IMG/VR virus record: IMGVR_UViG_3300025327_000016
Location: 35,840 to 99,839 of that record
Source of the DNA: a virus
DNA: 64,000 nt
Strand: one strand, 5' to 3'
Numbering within the stretch: position 1 is the stretch's first letter; each line of letters starts with the position of its first letter. The translations under genes and the position numbers were made by a program. The notes beneath the pieces were generated by a model. That model saw nothing but the letters and a program-made list of their open reading frames with translations. It did not search any database and had not been told where the DNA came from. Positions 45,710-52,862 of this stretch are shown in pieces.

Positions 45710-46398
45710 TAACTATCTTAATGGTTACATACAATAGAGAACAACTACTTGAGCGAGCCTTATGTAGTATAGTCAATCAAACTAATCAGGATTTTAAGGT
45801 GGTAATAATTAACAACGGGGGTCAGCGACCCCACAAACTACTTCGTAAACTAAGACAAGACAATAGAATACAATGGATTAACATAGACAAGACTACATTA
45901 GCTGGAGCTCGCAATGAAGGATTAAAATTAATTACTACTTCACATGTTGCATACTTAGATGACGATGATGTTTACTTGCCTAATCACATAGATGTATTTA
46001 CACAGCATTTTCAAGATCATAAAGATTGTACTTTAGCTTATACGCAGTGTGAGTGGATACAAGAAGAAGCCAACAGGATATTTAATTTAACAGGAAGACC
46101 TTTTGATAGAAAACTATTTCTCATAAACAATTATATACCAGTAATATCCATAGCCCATAGAACAGATATATTCCCTCAATTCCAGTTTGATTCAGATCTC
46201 CAATATCATGAAGATTGGGAACTGTGGGGTAGATTAGCCCAACGCTATGATTTTTGCTATATACCAGAAACAACAGCGAGGTATTGCTTCAGACAGGACA
46301 ATATGTGCAGGATAAAATATAAGGAGATGATAGCTCACGAAAAAGCTATACGTAAACATCTAAACAATTATGCATCCCTAATTATCGAGAGGAAATAG
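45706..46398 (+). CDS. Glycosyltransferase, GT2 family (GT-A fold)
   Basis: This 230-aa protein has ITILMVTYNREQLLERALCSIVNQ at the N terminus, FKVVIINNGGQ, AGARNEGLKLITTSHVAYLDDDDVYLPNHI with the metal-binding DDDD, and late HEDWELWGRLAQRYDFCYIPETTARYCFR, where HEDWELW is the acceptor-side Asp motif. It is complete for a minimal GT2 enzyme. It is the last sugar gene of the cassette and is followed after two bases by the protease. A hairpin (45818-45832) lies inside it. Confidence 0.8.
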   Translation: MITILMVTYNREQLLERALCSIVNQTNQDFKVVIINNGGQRPHKLLRKLRQDNRIQWINIDKTTLAGARNEGLKLITTSHVAYLDDDDVYLPNHIDVFTQHFQDHKDCTLAYTQCEWIQEEANRIFNLTGRPFDRKLFLINNYIPVISIAHRTDIFPQFQFDSDLQYHEDWELWGRLAQRYDFCYIPETTARYCFRQDNMCRIKYKEMIAHEKAIRKHLNNYASLIIERK

Positions 46399-46400
46399 TT

Positions 46401-47297
46401 ATGAAGAATAAACCTATATTAGTATTTCTACTACTAACATTTTTACTTATACTATCTTATGATGTTAAATTACCTAAAACATTACCTACCAATGAACAAC
46501 TAGATAGTGCCACCCAAAAAATAACCTATGAGATAGTTGTACCAGTTATGGTCAATCGTATGCCCTCAAAATCTAAATTACAAAAACATATGCGTCTATA
46601 TAATCGAAAACTTACAACATTAGAGTTAGATATAAAAGAGGTAAACACACGAAAGCTATCTCCTAAGACAGTAAATATCACCTTACGCTGGACAGGATCT
46701 TCATTTGCAATTAAATCAGATAATTCAAGTACAGTCTACTTAACAGCATTTCATGTAGTTGATTGGGAGAACGTAGTGAATATGGTACAAGAAGCCATTA
46801 ATCAATCAGGAATTAATGCAAGGATATTAAGTAGGGATATTAAGGTAACAAACAATATGCTATATAAGGACTACCAAATGTACGATGCTCCTTTTAAAGT
46901 ATTAGGGAAAGCAAAGTATATGGACGTAGCATTACTACACAGCAATGCTACTAACATCCCAACAGTTAAGCTTGGCAGTAGCAATAAATTAATGATTGGG
47001 GATATAGTAAGGGCAATAGGATCTCCATTGGGATTACAGCATTCTTATTCTGAAGGATACGTTGCTAAGACGCATTCTATTATAGGACTTAGCGACTTCT
47101 TACAAGTAGATCTATCTATATCGCCAGGCAACAGTGGGTGTATGCTTGTTAACTCTAAGGGAGAAGTAGTAGGCATCATAGATGCGCTAATGGTTGCTAA
47201 ATATGGGGCATCACCTGGATTAGCTATACCAATAGATGATGTTAAAGAATGGATGAAGTACAATGGGTTTGAATACTTAATAAAAGGAAGTAATTAG
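46401..47297 (+). CDS. Membrane-anchored trypsin/HtrA-like serine protease
   Basis: This 298-aa protein has an N-terminal hydrophobic segment (residues 5-21) after a Lys-rich start, so it is anchored or exported. The protease domain shows all three catalytic residues: TAFHVVDW (H118), KYMDVALLHS (D175) and SPGNSGCML (S245). The loop RAIGSPLGL before the active site is also typical of HtrA/DegP-type enzymes. No PDZ domain follows. It would act outside the cytoplasmic membrane. Targets could be host surface proteins, lysis factors or superinfecting phage; none can be inferred from sequence. Confidence 0.8.
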   Translation: MKNKPILVFLLLTFLLILSYDVKLPKTLPTNEQLDSATQKITYEIVVPVMVNRMPSKSKLQKHMRLYNRKLTTLELDIKEVNTRKLSPKTVNITLRWTGSSFAIKSDNSSTVYLTAFHVVDWENVVNMVQEAINQSGINARILSRDIKVTNNMLYKDYQMYDAPFKVLGKAKYMDVALLHSNATNIPTVKLGSSNKLMIGDIVRAIGSPLGLQHSYSEGYVAKTHSIIGLSDFLQVDLSISPGNSGCMLVNSKGEVVGIIDALMVAKYGASPGLAIPIDDVKEWMKYNGFEYLIKGSN

Positions 47298-47298
47298 C

Positions 47299-47715
47299 AT
47301 GTTTGCTATACTGCAGATTATTACAGTAAATAGTTGGATGTTTACAGTGCTTATATTAACTCGTGTGATTGATTTATTGGTTACCGTTATAGAACAGCGT
47401 AAGAGCGGTAAGTTTGAAATGGGTAAGCTATCTCACTTCTTAGATAGACTTGTTCAACGCATACTTATAGTTATATTATTTCTATGTTTAGGCGCTTACA
47501 TGGAAGTGGGTATATTAGCAGCTAGTTTAGTAGTTGCCATAACAGTTCTAGAAGAAGCTAAATCCATAGCAGAGTCCGCTAATCTTACCTTATTAGTTGG
47601 TCTTATTGAGAAATTTGAAGGTAAACTACAGGATACAAATCCTGTAGTGAGTACTGCAGTTGAGGAAGCAGTAGAAGAAAACAAAAATAAATTTACTAAA
47701 GAAGATATAGTTTAG
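47299..47715 (+). CDS. Holin-like small membrane protein
   Basis: This 138-aa protein has about three membrane segments (near residues 5-28, 52-68 and 72-92) separated by a basic loop (EQRKSGKFEMGKLSHFLDR), and an acidic hydrophilic C terminus. The arrangement, including DLLVTVIEQRKSGKFEMGKLSH and a final ILAASLVVAITVLEEAKSI, resembles the Holin_4 family. It is 8 kb downstream of the amidase but in the same orientation. It starts one base after the protease stop, so it could also partner the protease. Confidence 0.55.
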   Translation: MFAILQIITVNSWMFTVLILTRVIDLLVTVIEQRKSGKFEMGKLSHFLDRLVQRILIVILFLCLGAYMEVGILAASLVVAITVLEEAKSIAESANLTLLVGLIEKFEGKLQDTNPVVSTAVEEAVEENKNKFTKEDIV

Positions 47716-47721
47716 ACATAT

Positions 47722-48552
47722 ATGTTATTACCACCAGTCAAGTACGCCCTTCAACAGCTAGTACGTAAAGCAGAAGCCCAAGCAGCCACTAGACCAGCTG
47801 CAATTTTTGCTACAATTGAAACCTTAGCATCATCAGCCATGAAAAAACTGGGAGTTACTTCTATAGATAAGGCTAGATATGCTCGTGGCATAGGGGGTTT
47901 ACGGCAGTGGTTGGGGAGAAAGGGGATAGGCGCAGAATATAATCAAAGTTTCTTAGAAAATCTAGCACAATCTCAGGCAGCAGGCACTGGTGAGACAAGT
48001 ATCGAACATGGAAAAAGTATTATTTCTGAGATGCTACAAGAAGGCACATTAAGTACTTCTCCAGCTGATTTGTCCAAATTAGTAGTATCAAAAGATCCGC
48101 TTGTTGGAATTAAACCAGAATATTTAACACTAAGTGAGAGCGAACTTAGTGCAATTATTAAATATACTCGTTCTGAAGCGCAGGATCGACAATATTGGAT
48201 TTCTACAAGACTAGCACGTAAGAAATATCAGGAAGAATTAGATAAAGTAGCGTCTTTAAAGGAACAACTACAGGAATCCAGATTGGGATACAGTGGCCCC
48301 TCAGCAGAAGACATTTCAACATATGAGACAGTTGAAGATTTTAAGATGTATGAGATCAAGCGGAAACAACTCATACACGATCGTGCTATAGCACACGAAA
48401 AACAAAAGGAAGTCATTAAAATGCGATCACTACCTGCACCAACAGAACAAAATCCAATAAAAACCAACAAGAAACGAATACAACACCAAGTGCGAGATCA
48501 AAAAACTAAACAAGGACATTTATTTCAAGGACCAGGAGGTTCGATATTGTGA
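47722..48552 (+). CDS. Hypothetical protein
   Basis: This 276-aa protein is mostly helical and charged: a basic N-terminal third (LRQWLGRKGIGAEYNQ), a helical centre with VASLKEQLQESRLGYSG, and a Lys/Gln-rich C terminus (IKTNKKRIQHQVRDQKTKQ). No membrane segment or enzyme motif is visible. No clear ribosome site precedes ATG 47722. It lies between a holin-like protein and a TM protein; a minor virion or scaffold protein is one possibility. The family is not recognised. Confidence 0.35.
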   Translation: MLLPPVKYALQQLVRKAEAQAATRPAAIFATIETLASSAMKKLGVTSIDKARYARGIGGLRQWLGRKGIGAEYNQSFLENLAQSQAAGTGETSIEHGKSIISEMLQEGTLSTSPADLSKLVVSKDPLVGIKPEYLTLSESELSAIIKYTRSEAQDRQYWISTRLARKKYQEELDKVASLKEQLQESRLGYSGPSAEDISTYETVEDFKMYEIKRKQLIHDRAIAHEKQKEVIKMRSLPAPTEQNPIKTNKKRIQHQVRDQKTKQGHLFQGPGGSIL

Positions 48553-49433
48553 GAACTATAAAACGCAGCTTAAGAAGTAAGGCTCCACCAGAAGGATATA
48601 TTTCTCTATCAGTAGCTATGACAGGGGTTATATTGATTCTCATAGGTATTATTATAATGGGATATTTATTTATACTAAAACCTATACAACAACAAAACCA
48701 ATTACTTGCATTACAACTTCAAGCCATGGCCAATAGACCCACAGATAAAGTACCGCTATCTAATAACCCATTACCGCCAGTTAACATACTAATACCCGCA
48801 TTAGCTGGCAATAATCCACTAGTTACATCACCCAATATTACATTAGGTAATTTACCAGCAATAGAGCGTGGAGCTACAGAAGCACTATCTAAAGCCCTAA
48901 ACATACCACTAGGAGAAGCATCTAGTTTACTCCAGAATCTAATCAATCAGAAGAAGAAATTAGGCGTTAAGATTACAACAGACGCATCCTCAGTGGCTAA
49001 AGCAGAACCTATTAAAATTACACCAAAAGAAGATGATAAAAAACCAATTACTGATATGTCTAAAGGAGAACTTAAACAGAGCGTAGCTGATGCAGTTAGA
49101 GAACAGGTTAATAATACTAAGATAGAGACGATAGTTAAGCCCAAGGCAGAGATAATAGAACTACCTACTAAGCACAGTAGGTGGAGTGCTATTTATTCCA
49201 CCTACGGACAAGGTATGAGCTATACGGTAGGTGAAGGTCGCATACCTTTTGTAGGTAAAATTAATTATGATGCTATGTTAATTAAACGCCGAGGAGGAGA
49301 CGATCTCGCAGTAGGTTTAGGTGTCTCGAAAGACCTAAACAAGAACAGAGATTATTTTGTGGGCGTAGGTGTTGCTGTGCCCTTTAGTGGCACGGGTATT
49401 GAGCCGATGGCATACATAGGCGTTCGGTTTTAG
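48549..49433 (+). CDS. Single-TM protein with beta-type C terminus
   Basis: This 294-aa protein starts at GTG 48549, overlapping the preceding stop, with AGGAGG about ten bases upstream. Arg/Lys-rich residues 1-16 are followed by one long membrane segment (about 19-45, VILILIGIIIMGYLFIL). Next come a Pro-rich linker and a helix, and the last 85 residues alternate short strands and end FVGVGVAVPFSGTGIEPMAYIGVRF. That ending is reminiscent of a transmembrane beta-hairpin, or a compact beta domain outside the membrane. It could be a spanin-like or anchoring protein; this is speculation. It ends the operon. Confidence 0.4.
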   Translation: MRTIKRSLRSKAPPEGYISLSVAMTGVILILIGIIIMGYLFILKPIQQQNQLLALQLQAMANRPTDKVPLSNNPLPPVNILIPALAGNNPLVTSPNITLGNLPAIERGATEALSKALNIPLGEASSLLQNLINQKKKLGVKITTDASSVAKAEPIKITPKEDDKKPITDMSKGELKQSVADAVREQVNNTKIETIVKPKAEIIELPTKHSRWSAIYSTYGQGMSYTVGEGRIPFVGKINYDAMLIKRRGGDDLAVGLGVSKDLNKNRDYFVGVGVAVPFSGTGIEPMAYIGVRF

Positions 49434-49434
49434 G

Positions 49435-49463
49435 TTGACATATATAGACTAAATGAATATAAT
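49435..49463 (+). promoter_or_regulatory. Consensus sigma-70 promoter, predicted leaderless start
   Basis: TTGACA (49435-49440) and TATAAT (49458-49463) are both perfect consensus boxes, 17 bases apart. The expected transcription start is at 49470, the A of the ATG. No ribosome binding site can be included. This would be the strongest host-type promoter in the window and drives the DNA-replication module. Confidence 0.85.
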
Positions 49464-49469
49464 ATAGAC

Positions 49470-50003
49470 ATGAATATACTTCAAGGAATACAAATATCTA
49501 AAAATAGTTCAGTAGATGAACTAGTAGGGATACTCATAAAAGTATCCCCTACTAGTTTAATTGAATTTGAAGAACCTACTCTTTTAAATATTGGGGAAAC
49601 AGCTACATGGATGATAGCTTGTCATCTAGAAATACCTGCTAATGATGATAAAGATATGGTAATTAGAACGATATGGTCCTCAGCTCCTTCTACATTTACC
49701 ATAGAAGACGTACAGCGTTACGCCCTTCTAGAGACAATGAGATATTGTGGAGCAGTTTTAGTTGATGATGCGGTATCTCTGGAAAATATTGAGGTTCAAC
49801 CTGAGCCTGAACCCATCACAGAGCGTCAGCGATTTAAGAACTTAAAAACAAGGCTTGGTATTAAGAAGAATGAAGAACTAAATGAACACGTACATAATTT
49901 CTCAGCAGGGACATTAGAGTCTATAAGAGATATTAACTCTACTAATATTAAGGAGTTTAACGATTACTTATTAGAAGTATTAAGTAATATAGAAAGTGTA
50001 TAA
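49470..50003 (+). CDS. Hypothetical protein, first gene of the replication operon
   Basis: This 177-aa acidic protein has helical N-terminal and central parts (SVDELVGILIKVSPTSLIEFEE, then IEDVQRYALLETMRY) and a C-terminal segment with RLGIKKNEELNEHVHNF. No known domain is recognised. It begins exactly where the consensus promoter predicts +1, so its mRNA should be leaderless. A 16-bp hairpin lies in codons 17-30. It sits 24 bases upstream of the primase and may assist replication or act as an early regulator. Confidence 0.5.
   Translation: MNILQGIQISKNSSVDELVGILIKVSPTSLIEFEEPTLLNIGETATWMIACHLEIPANDDKDMVIRTIWSSAPSTFTIEDVQRYALLETMRYCGAVLVDDAVSLENIEVQPEPEPITERQRFKNLKTRLGIKKNEELNEHVHNFSAGTLESIRDINSTNIKEFNDYLLEVLSNIESV
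49519..49557 (+). promoter_or_regulatory. 16-bp stem-loop 50 bases after a consensus promoter (attenuator candidate)
   Basis: AACTAGTAGGGATACT (49519-49534) pairs with AGTATCCCCTACTAGTT (49541-49557) with one bulged C; the loop is CATAAA. TTAATTGAA follows, a weak U-rich tract. It is the most stable local fold after the promoter and lies inside the first gene of the replication operon. It could terminate or pause transcription, or act on translation. Confidence 0.55.
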
Positions 50004-50027
50004 ACTAATTAGGAGCTGGCACTACCT

Positions 50028-51149
50028 ATGACACAACCAAACGTAATAGAATACGGATGGCGATTTCGTACGAGCACAAACGAAGCTCTTGCACGAAATC
50101 GCTTTACTTATTGGCCAGCTAATACAGAATTAGCCCAACTTAAAGATAGGTGGTCAGTTACAGATACATTTACTACCTACCTAAGATACGAAGGTATACC
50201 AGAAGATTATATAAATGAATCTATTAAACAAGAAGAAGCCATTAAATATGGTCCTATGGTATTTGATCTTGATAGTCAAGACGCAAGTACACCAGAAGCT
50301 AATTGGAAGTTAGTTGTATTCGAACTAACTAAGATAGTTAAATATTTTGAATCAGAATGGTATTTACCTAGTCATGCAATACAATGGTTCTTTAGTGGCA
50401 GTAAGGGAGTGCATGGTATTATAGAACCAGAGGTATTAGATATAATACCACACAAACATTTACATATTATATACAGAAGACTGGCAGAGCTAGTTATAGA
50501 AATGACAGGAGTAACCACCTTAGATCTACGTGTATATGATGCACGTAGATTATTTAGAGTACCCCTAACAAGACACGGTAAAACAAACTTATTTAAAATA
50601 CCCCTAACCTTGACAGATACACAACTACTCACGTATAATGAAATTTGCCAGATGGCACAGAAACCCATTACACGTCATTGTTATGAGAACGTAAGTATCC
50701 ATACAAGAACACGTATTATGATACAACTACTTATTAAAGAAACAGCAAGGATAGAAGAACAAAAACTTAAACGTTTACGCGAACACAATACAAGTATTAA
50801 TGTAAATACAGAAGATATACCGTGTGTACAAAAGATGCTTATGGAAGGGGTACGCCAAGGTAAACGAAATGAGAGTGCAGCCGCTCTTGCCTCTCACTTT
50901 AGACAGACAGGGATGGATATTGATACTACCGTTGCCATTATAATAGATTGGGCGCAGCTTAAATGCGATCCACCAATTATAGATGATAGAGAATTACGTG
51001 AGATAGAAAACACAGTTAGATATCAATTCTCAGCTCGTGGTAAAACATATGGATGTCCCAAATTCAAAGAACTATCAGGTATATGTGTTCCAGAACATTG
51101 TGCGTTTAAAAATAAATATCAGATACACAACAAGGAGATTAATAACTAA
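50028..51149 (+). CDS. Archaeo-eukaryotic-type DNA primase (PrimPol-like) with PriCT-like C terminus
   Basis: This 373-aa protein makes RNA or DNA primers for replication. It shows the three AEP blocks: MVFDLDSQD (D80, D82), FFSGSKGVHGI (S125, H129) and RRLFRVPLTRHGKTNLFKIPL near 180. Residues about 285-345 resemble the PriCT-1 domain (NESAAALASHFRQTG, then PPIIDDRELREIENTV). The last 30 residues hold three Cys (GCPKFKELSGICVPEHCAF), a possible zinc or Fe-S site. AGGAG precedes ATG 50028. It is paired with the helicase gene. Confidence 0.8.
   Translation: MTQPNVIEYGWRFRTSTNEALARNRFTYWPANTELAQLKDRWSVTDTFTTYLRYEGIPEDYINESIKQEEAIKYGPMVFDLDSQDASTPEANWKLVVFELTKIVKYFESEWYLPSHAIQWFFSGSKGVHGIIEPEVLDIIPHKHLHIIYRRLAELVIEMTGVTTLDLRVYDARRLFRVPLTRHGKTNLFKIPLTLTDTQLLTYNEICQMAQKPITRHCYENVSIHTRTRIMIQLLIKETARIEEQKLKRLREHNTSINVNTEDIPCVQKMLMEGVRQGKRNESAAALASHFRQTGMDIDTTVAIIIDWAQLKCDPPIIDDRELREIENTVRYQFSARGKTYGCPKFKELSGICVPEHCAFKNKYQIHNKEINN
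50060..50102 (+). other. Two-tier stem-loop near the primase start
   Basis: A perfect 10-bp outer stem, GCGATTTCGT (50060-50069) with ACGAAATCGC (50093-50102), encloses a 4-bp inner stem GAGC/GCTC (50072-50075 with 50085-50088). It starts 32 bases after the primase ATG. Like the preceding hairpin it lies just inside a gene start. Function unknown. Confidence 0.5.
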
Positions 51150-51151
51150 AT

Positions 51152-52201
51152 ATGGATAATCCAAATATTGTTAAAGTAAAGGAAGCAGTTGATGAACAAT
51201 TAACTCAAGCGCCTTTTTATGAACAGAGAACTAAGTCTACTATTAATTTATTAGAAGAAGAATCGTGGAGTCAACGTGAGGAAGGGGGATATAAGGTAGA
51301 GTTTCCACGTCTTATGAATGCTTTCGAAGGAATATCTAAGGGATTCTATATTATCGCAGGAGAAACCAATATAGGGAAATCAGCAATTATGATGGCAATT
51401 GCATGGCAATTAGCACGTAATAACGATCCCATACATGTAATATACTATGCCATAGATGATGATGAAACAGTTATCGCAGCTAGATTACTGGCGATGATGG
51501 CTAGAATACCTATATCAGTGGTGGTTAAACCTAAGAAGTGGCAGAAGACCCATCCAGAATTAGTATTGCGTAGAGATCAAGCAATCAAAGAATTCAGGGA
51601 GACAGTACCCAAATCATTCTCTATAGTATCTTCAGTACATCTAGGAGGTAATAGTATAGAGCTAGTAACTAAAGATGTTGCTAGGATATACAATGACGTA
51701 CAGGCACGTTATGGTCATAAGAATATAGTAGTATGCGTAGATGCCCTACATGATCTAACAACTACATCATATAAACTAAACGAATCAGTTGCTGCTACTA
51801 AATATATATCATCACAACTTAAAGATGAGATAATGAAGAAATATAAAGTACCAGTATTAGTAACAGCAGAACTTAGAAAGTCAGATAAGCAGAAACTAAA
51901 TGCCCGCCCTACACTAGATGATATTAGGGATAGTTCAGCTATTAAATATGACAGCGATGTTGCTATGTTATGTTATTCGGAAGTTCAATTAAATCTACCA
52001 GACCCCAAGGTGTATTATACGAGATCAGATAAACCTTCCTATCAGAAGTTTCCTGTATTAGAAGTTAACGTTCTCAAAAACAAACTCAGTGACTTTAAGG
52101 CTCATCTCTTCTATGAATTAGTACCCGAGATGTCAGTACTCCACGAAGCAGATGAGACTCGGAGTCGATACTATCTTGACGCCATCAATGGTTTAGTGTA
52201 A
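51152..52201 (+). CDS. DnaB-like replicative helicase core (RecA-type ATPase)
   Basis: This 349-aa protein is the RecA-type half of a DnaB-family helicase. GFYIIAGETNIGKSAIMMAIA carries Walker A near residue 70. IVVCVDALHDL near 190 is Walker B, and RPTLDDIRDSSAIKYDSDVAMLCY near 255 is the DnaB H4-type motif with its arginine. The N-terminal 60 residues are too short for a full DnaB N-terminal domain, so ring loading may depend on the adjacent primase. AAGGAG lies about 13 bases before the ATG. It unwinds the fork or translocates on single-stranded DNA. Confidence 0.75.
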   Translation: MDNPNIVKVKEAVDEQLTQAPFYEQRTKSTINLLEEESWSQREEGGYKVEFPRLMNAFEGISKGFYIIAGETNIGKSAIMMAIAWQLARNNDPIHVIYYAIDDDETVIAARLLAMMARIPISVVVKPKKWQKTHPELVLRRDQAIKEFRETVPKSFSIVSSVHLGGNSIELVTKDVARIYNDVQARYGHKNIVVCVDALHDLTTTSYKLNESVAATKYISSQLKDEIMKKYKVPVLVTAELRKSDKQKLNARPTLDDIRDSSAIKYDSDVAMLCYSEVQLNLPDPKVYYTRSDKPSYQKFPVLEVNVLKNKLSDFKAHLFYELVPEMSVLHEADETRSRYYLDAINGLV

Positions 52202-52239
52202 TATATACATAGACGATATTATTATACGAGGTATTACTT

Positions 52240-52482
52240 ATGCAATCTCCATTAGATAATAAAATAATACAAGCTTTGTTCGATGTAGCTACTACACAAC
52301 CTCTCTCAGAAGAGAGAAGGGGAATCGATAAGGCAGCAGAAGAACTGTTTCCTGGTGCAACCACTGCCTTATCAGCAGCTATGGCATTCGCAAAGCGTAC
52401 TCTTGACATGAAACATTATAATTTTTTTATGGGTGCTCTAATGATGTTGTATGCACTCACGACAATTAAGAAAGGAGGTTAG
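52240..52482 (+). CDS. Small hypothetical protein in replication module
   Basis: This 80-aa protein has helical segments (DNKIIQALFDVATT, then AAEELFPGATTALSAAMAFAKR) and a hydrophobic C terminus (NFFMGALMMLYALTTI) that could insert in a membrane. A stem-loop TCTCTC-AGAA-GAGAGA (52302-52317) lies in codons 21-26. GAGGT precedes the ATG. It abuts the next gene by two bases. No family recognised. Confidence 0.4.
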   Translation: MQSPLDNKIIQALFDVATTQPLSEERRGIDKAAEELFPGATTALSAAMAFAKRTLDMKHYNFFMGALMMLYALTTIKKGG

Positions 52483-52484
52483 TT

Positions 52485-52829
52485 ATGGCTAATGATCCAA
52501 TGCAGAATATGGCAAATATGCTCAATCAAATAGCTCCTGCATTCTCACAACGTCCTATCTATTGTCAGTTTTGTGGAAAGCCCATACTAGGCCTTAGTGA
52601 TGAATTCAGTGGCGTACCCTTGTCTGATGACCCAGCTATTCAACAATTAGAACTCTCTAAGCGTGCTCATGTGCAATGCTCTGTTCGTAGTGCAGAAAAG
52701 AAGAATGCTGTAGTTAAAGATACTATTAATGCTGATATAGCTATTTTCGAAAGATTACCTGATGCAGAAAAAGAACGTCTCTTTGAAGCAGGTTCAGATC
52801 CGTATACTAAACACGGATTACAACCTTAG
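52485..52829 (+). CDS. Small zinc-binding-type protein
   Basis: This 114-aa protein contains YCQFCGKPI and, about 35 residues later, AHVQCS. The C-x2-C and H-x2-C pairs form a plausible treble-clef zinc site. The C terminus is helical and acidic (FERLPDAEKERLFEAGSDPY). AAAGGAGGTTAGTT precedes the ATG, a good ribosome site. It may bind nucleic acid or protein within the replication module. Family not recognised. Confidence 0.45.
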   Translation: MANDPMQNMANMLNQIAPAFSQRPIYCQFCGKPILGLSDEFSGVPLSDDPAIQQLELSKRAHVQCSVRSAEKKNAVVKDTINADIAIFERLPDAEKERLFEAGSDPYTKHGLQP

Positions 52830-52862
52830 TTATTAGCAACTCCTTTCATATACGGTGCTCTA

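Noticed and set aside
52176-52204. TTGACG and TAATAT, 17 bases apart, before the 80-aa gene
   Set aside because: The -35 is inside the helicase gene and the -10 is poor; the downstream gene has a ribosome site and can be read through from upstream.
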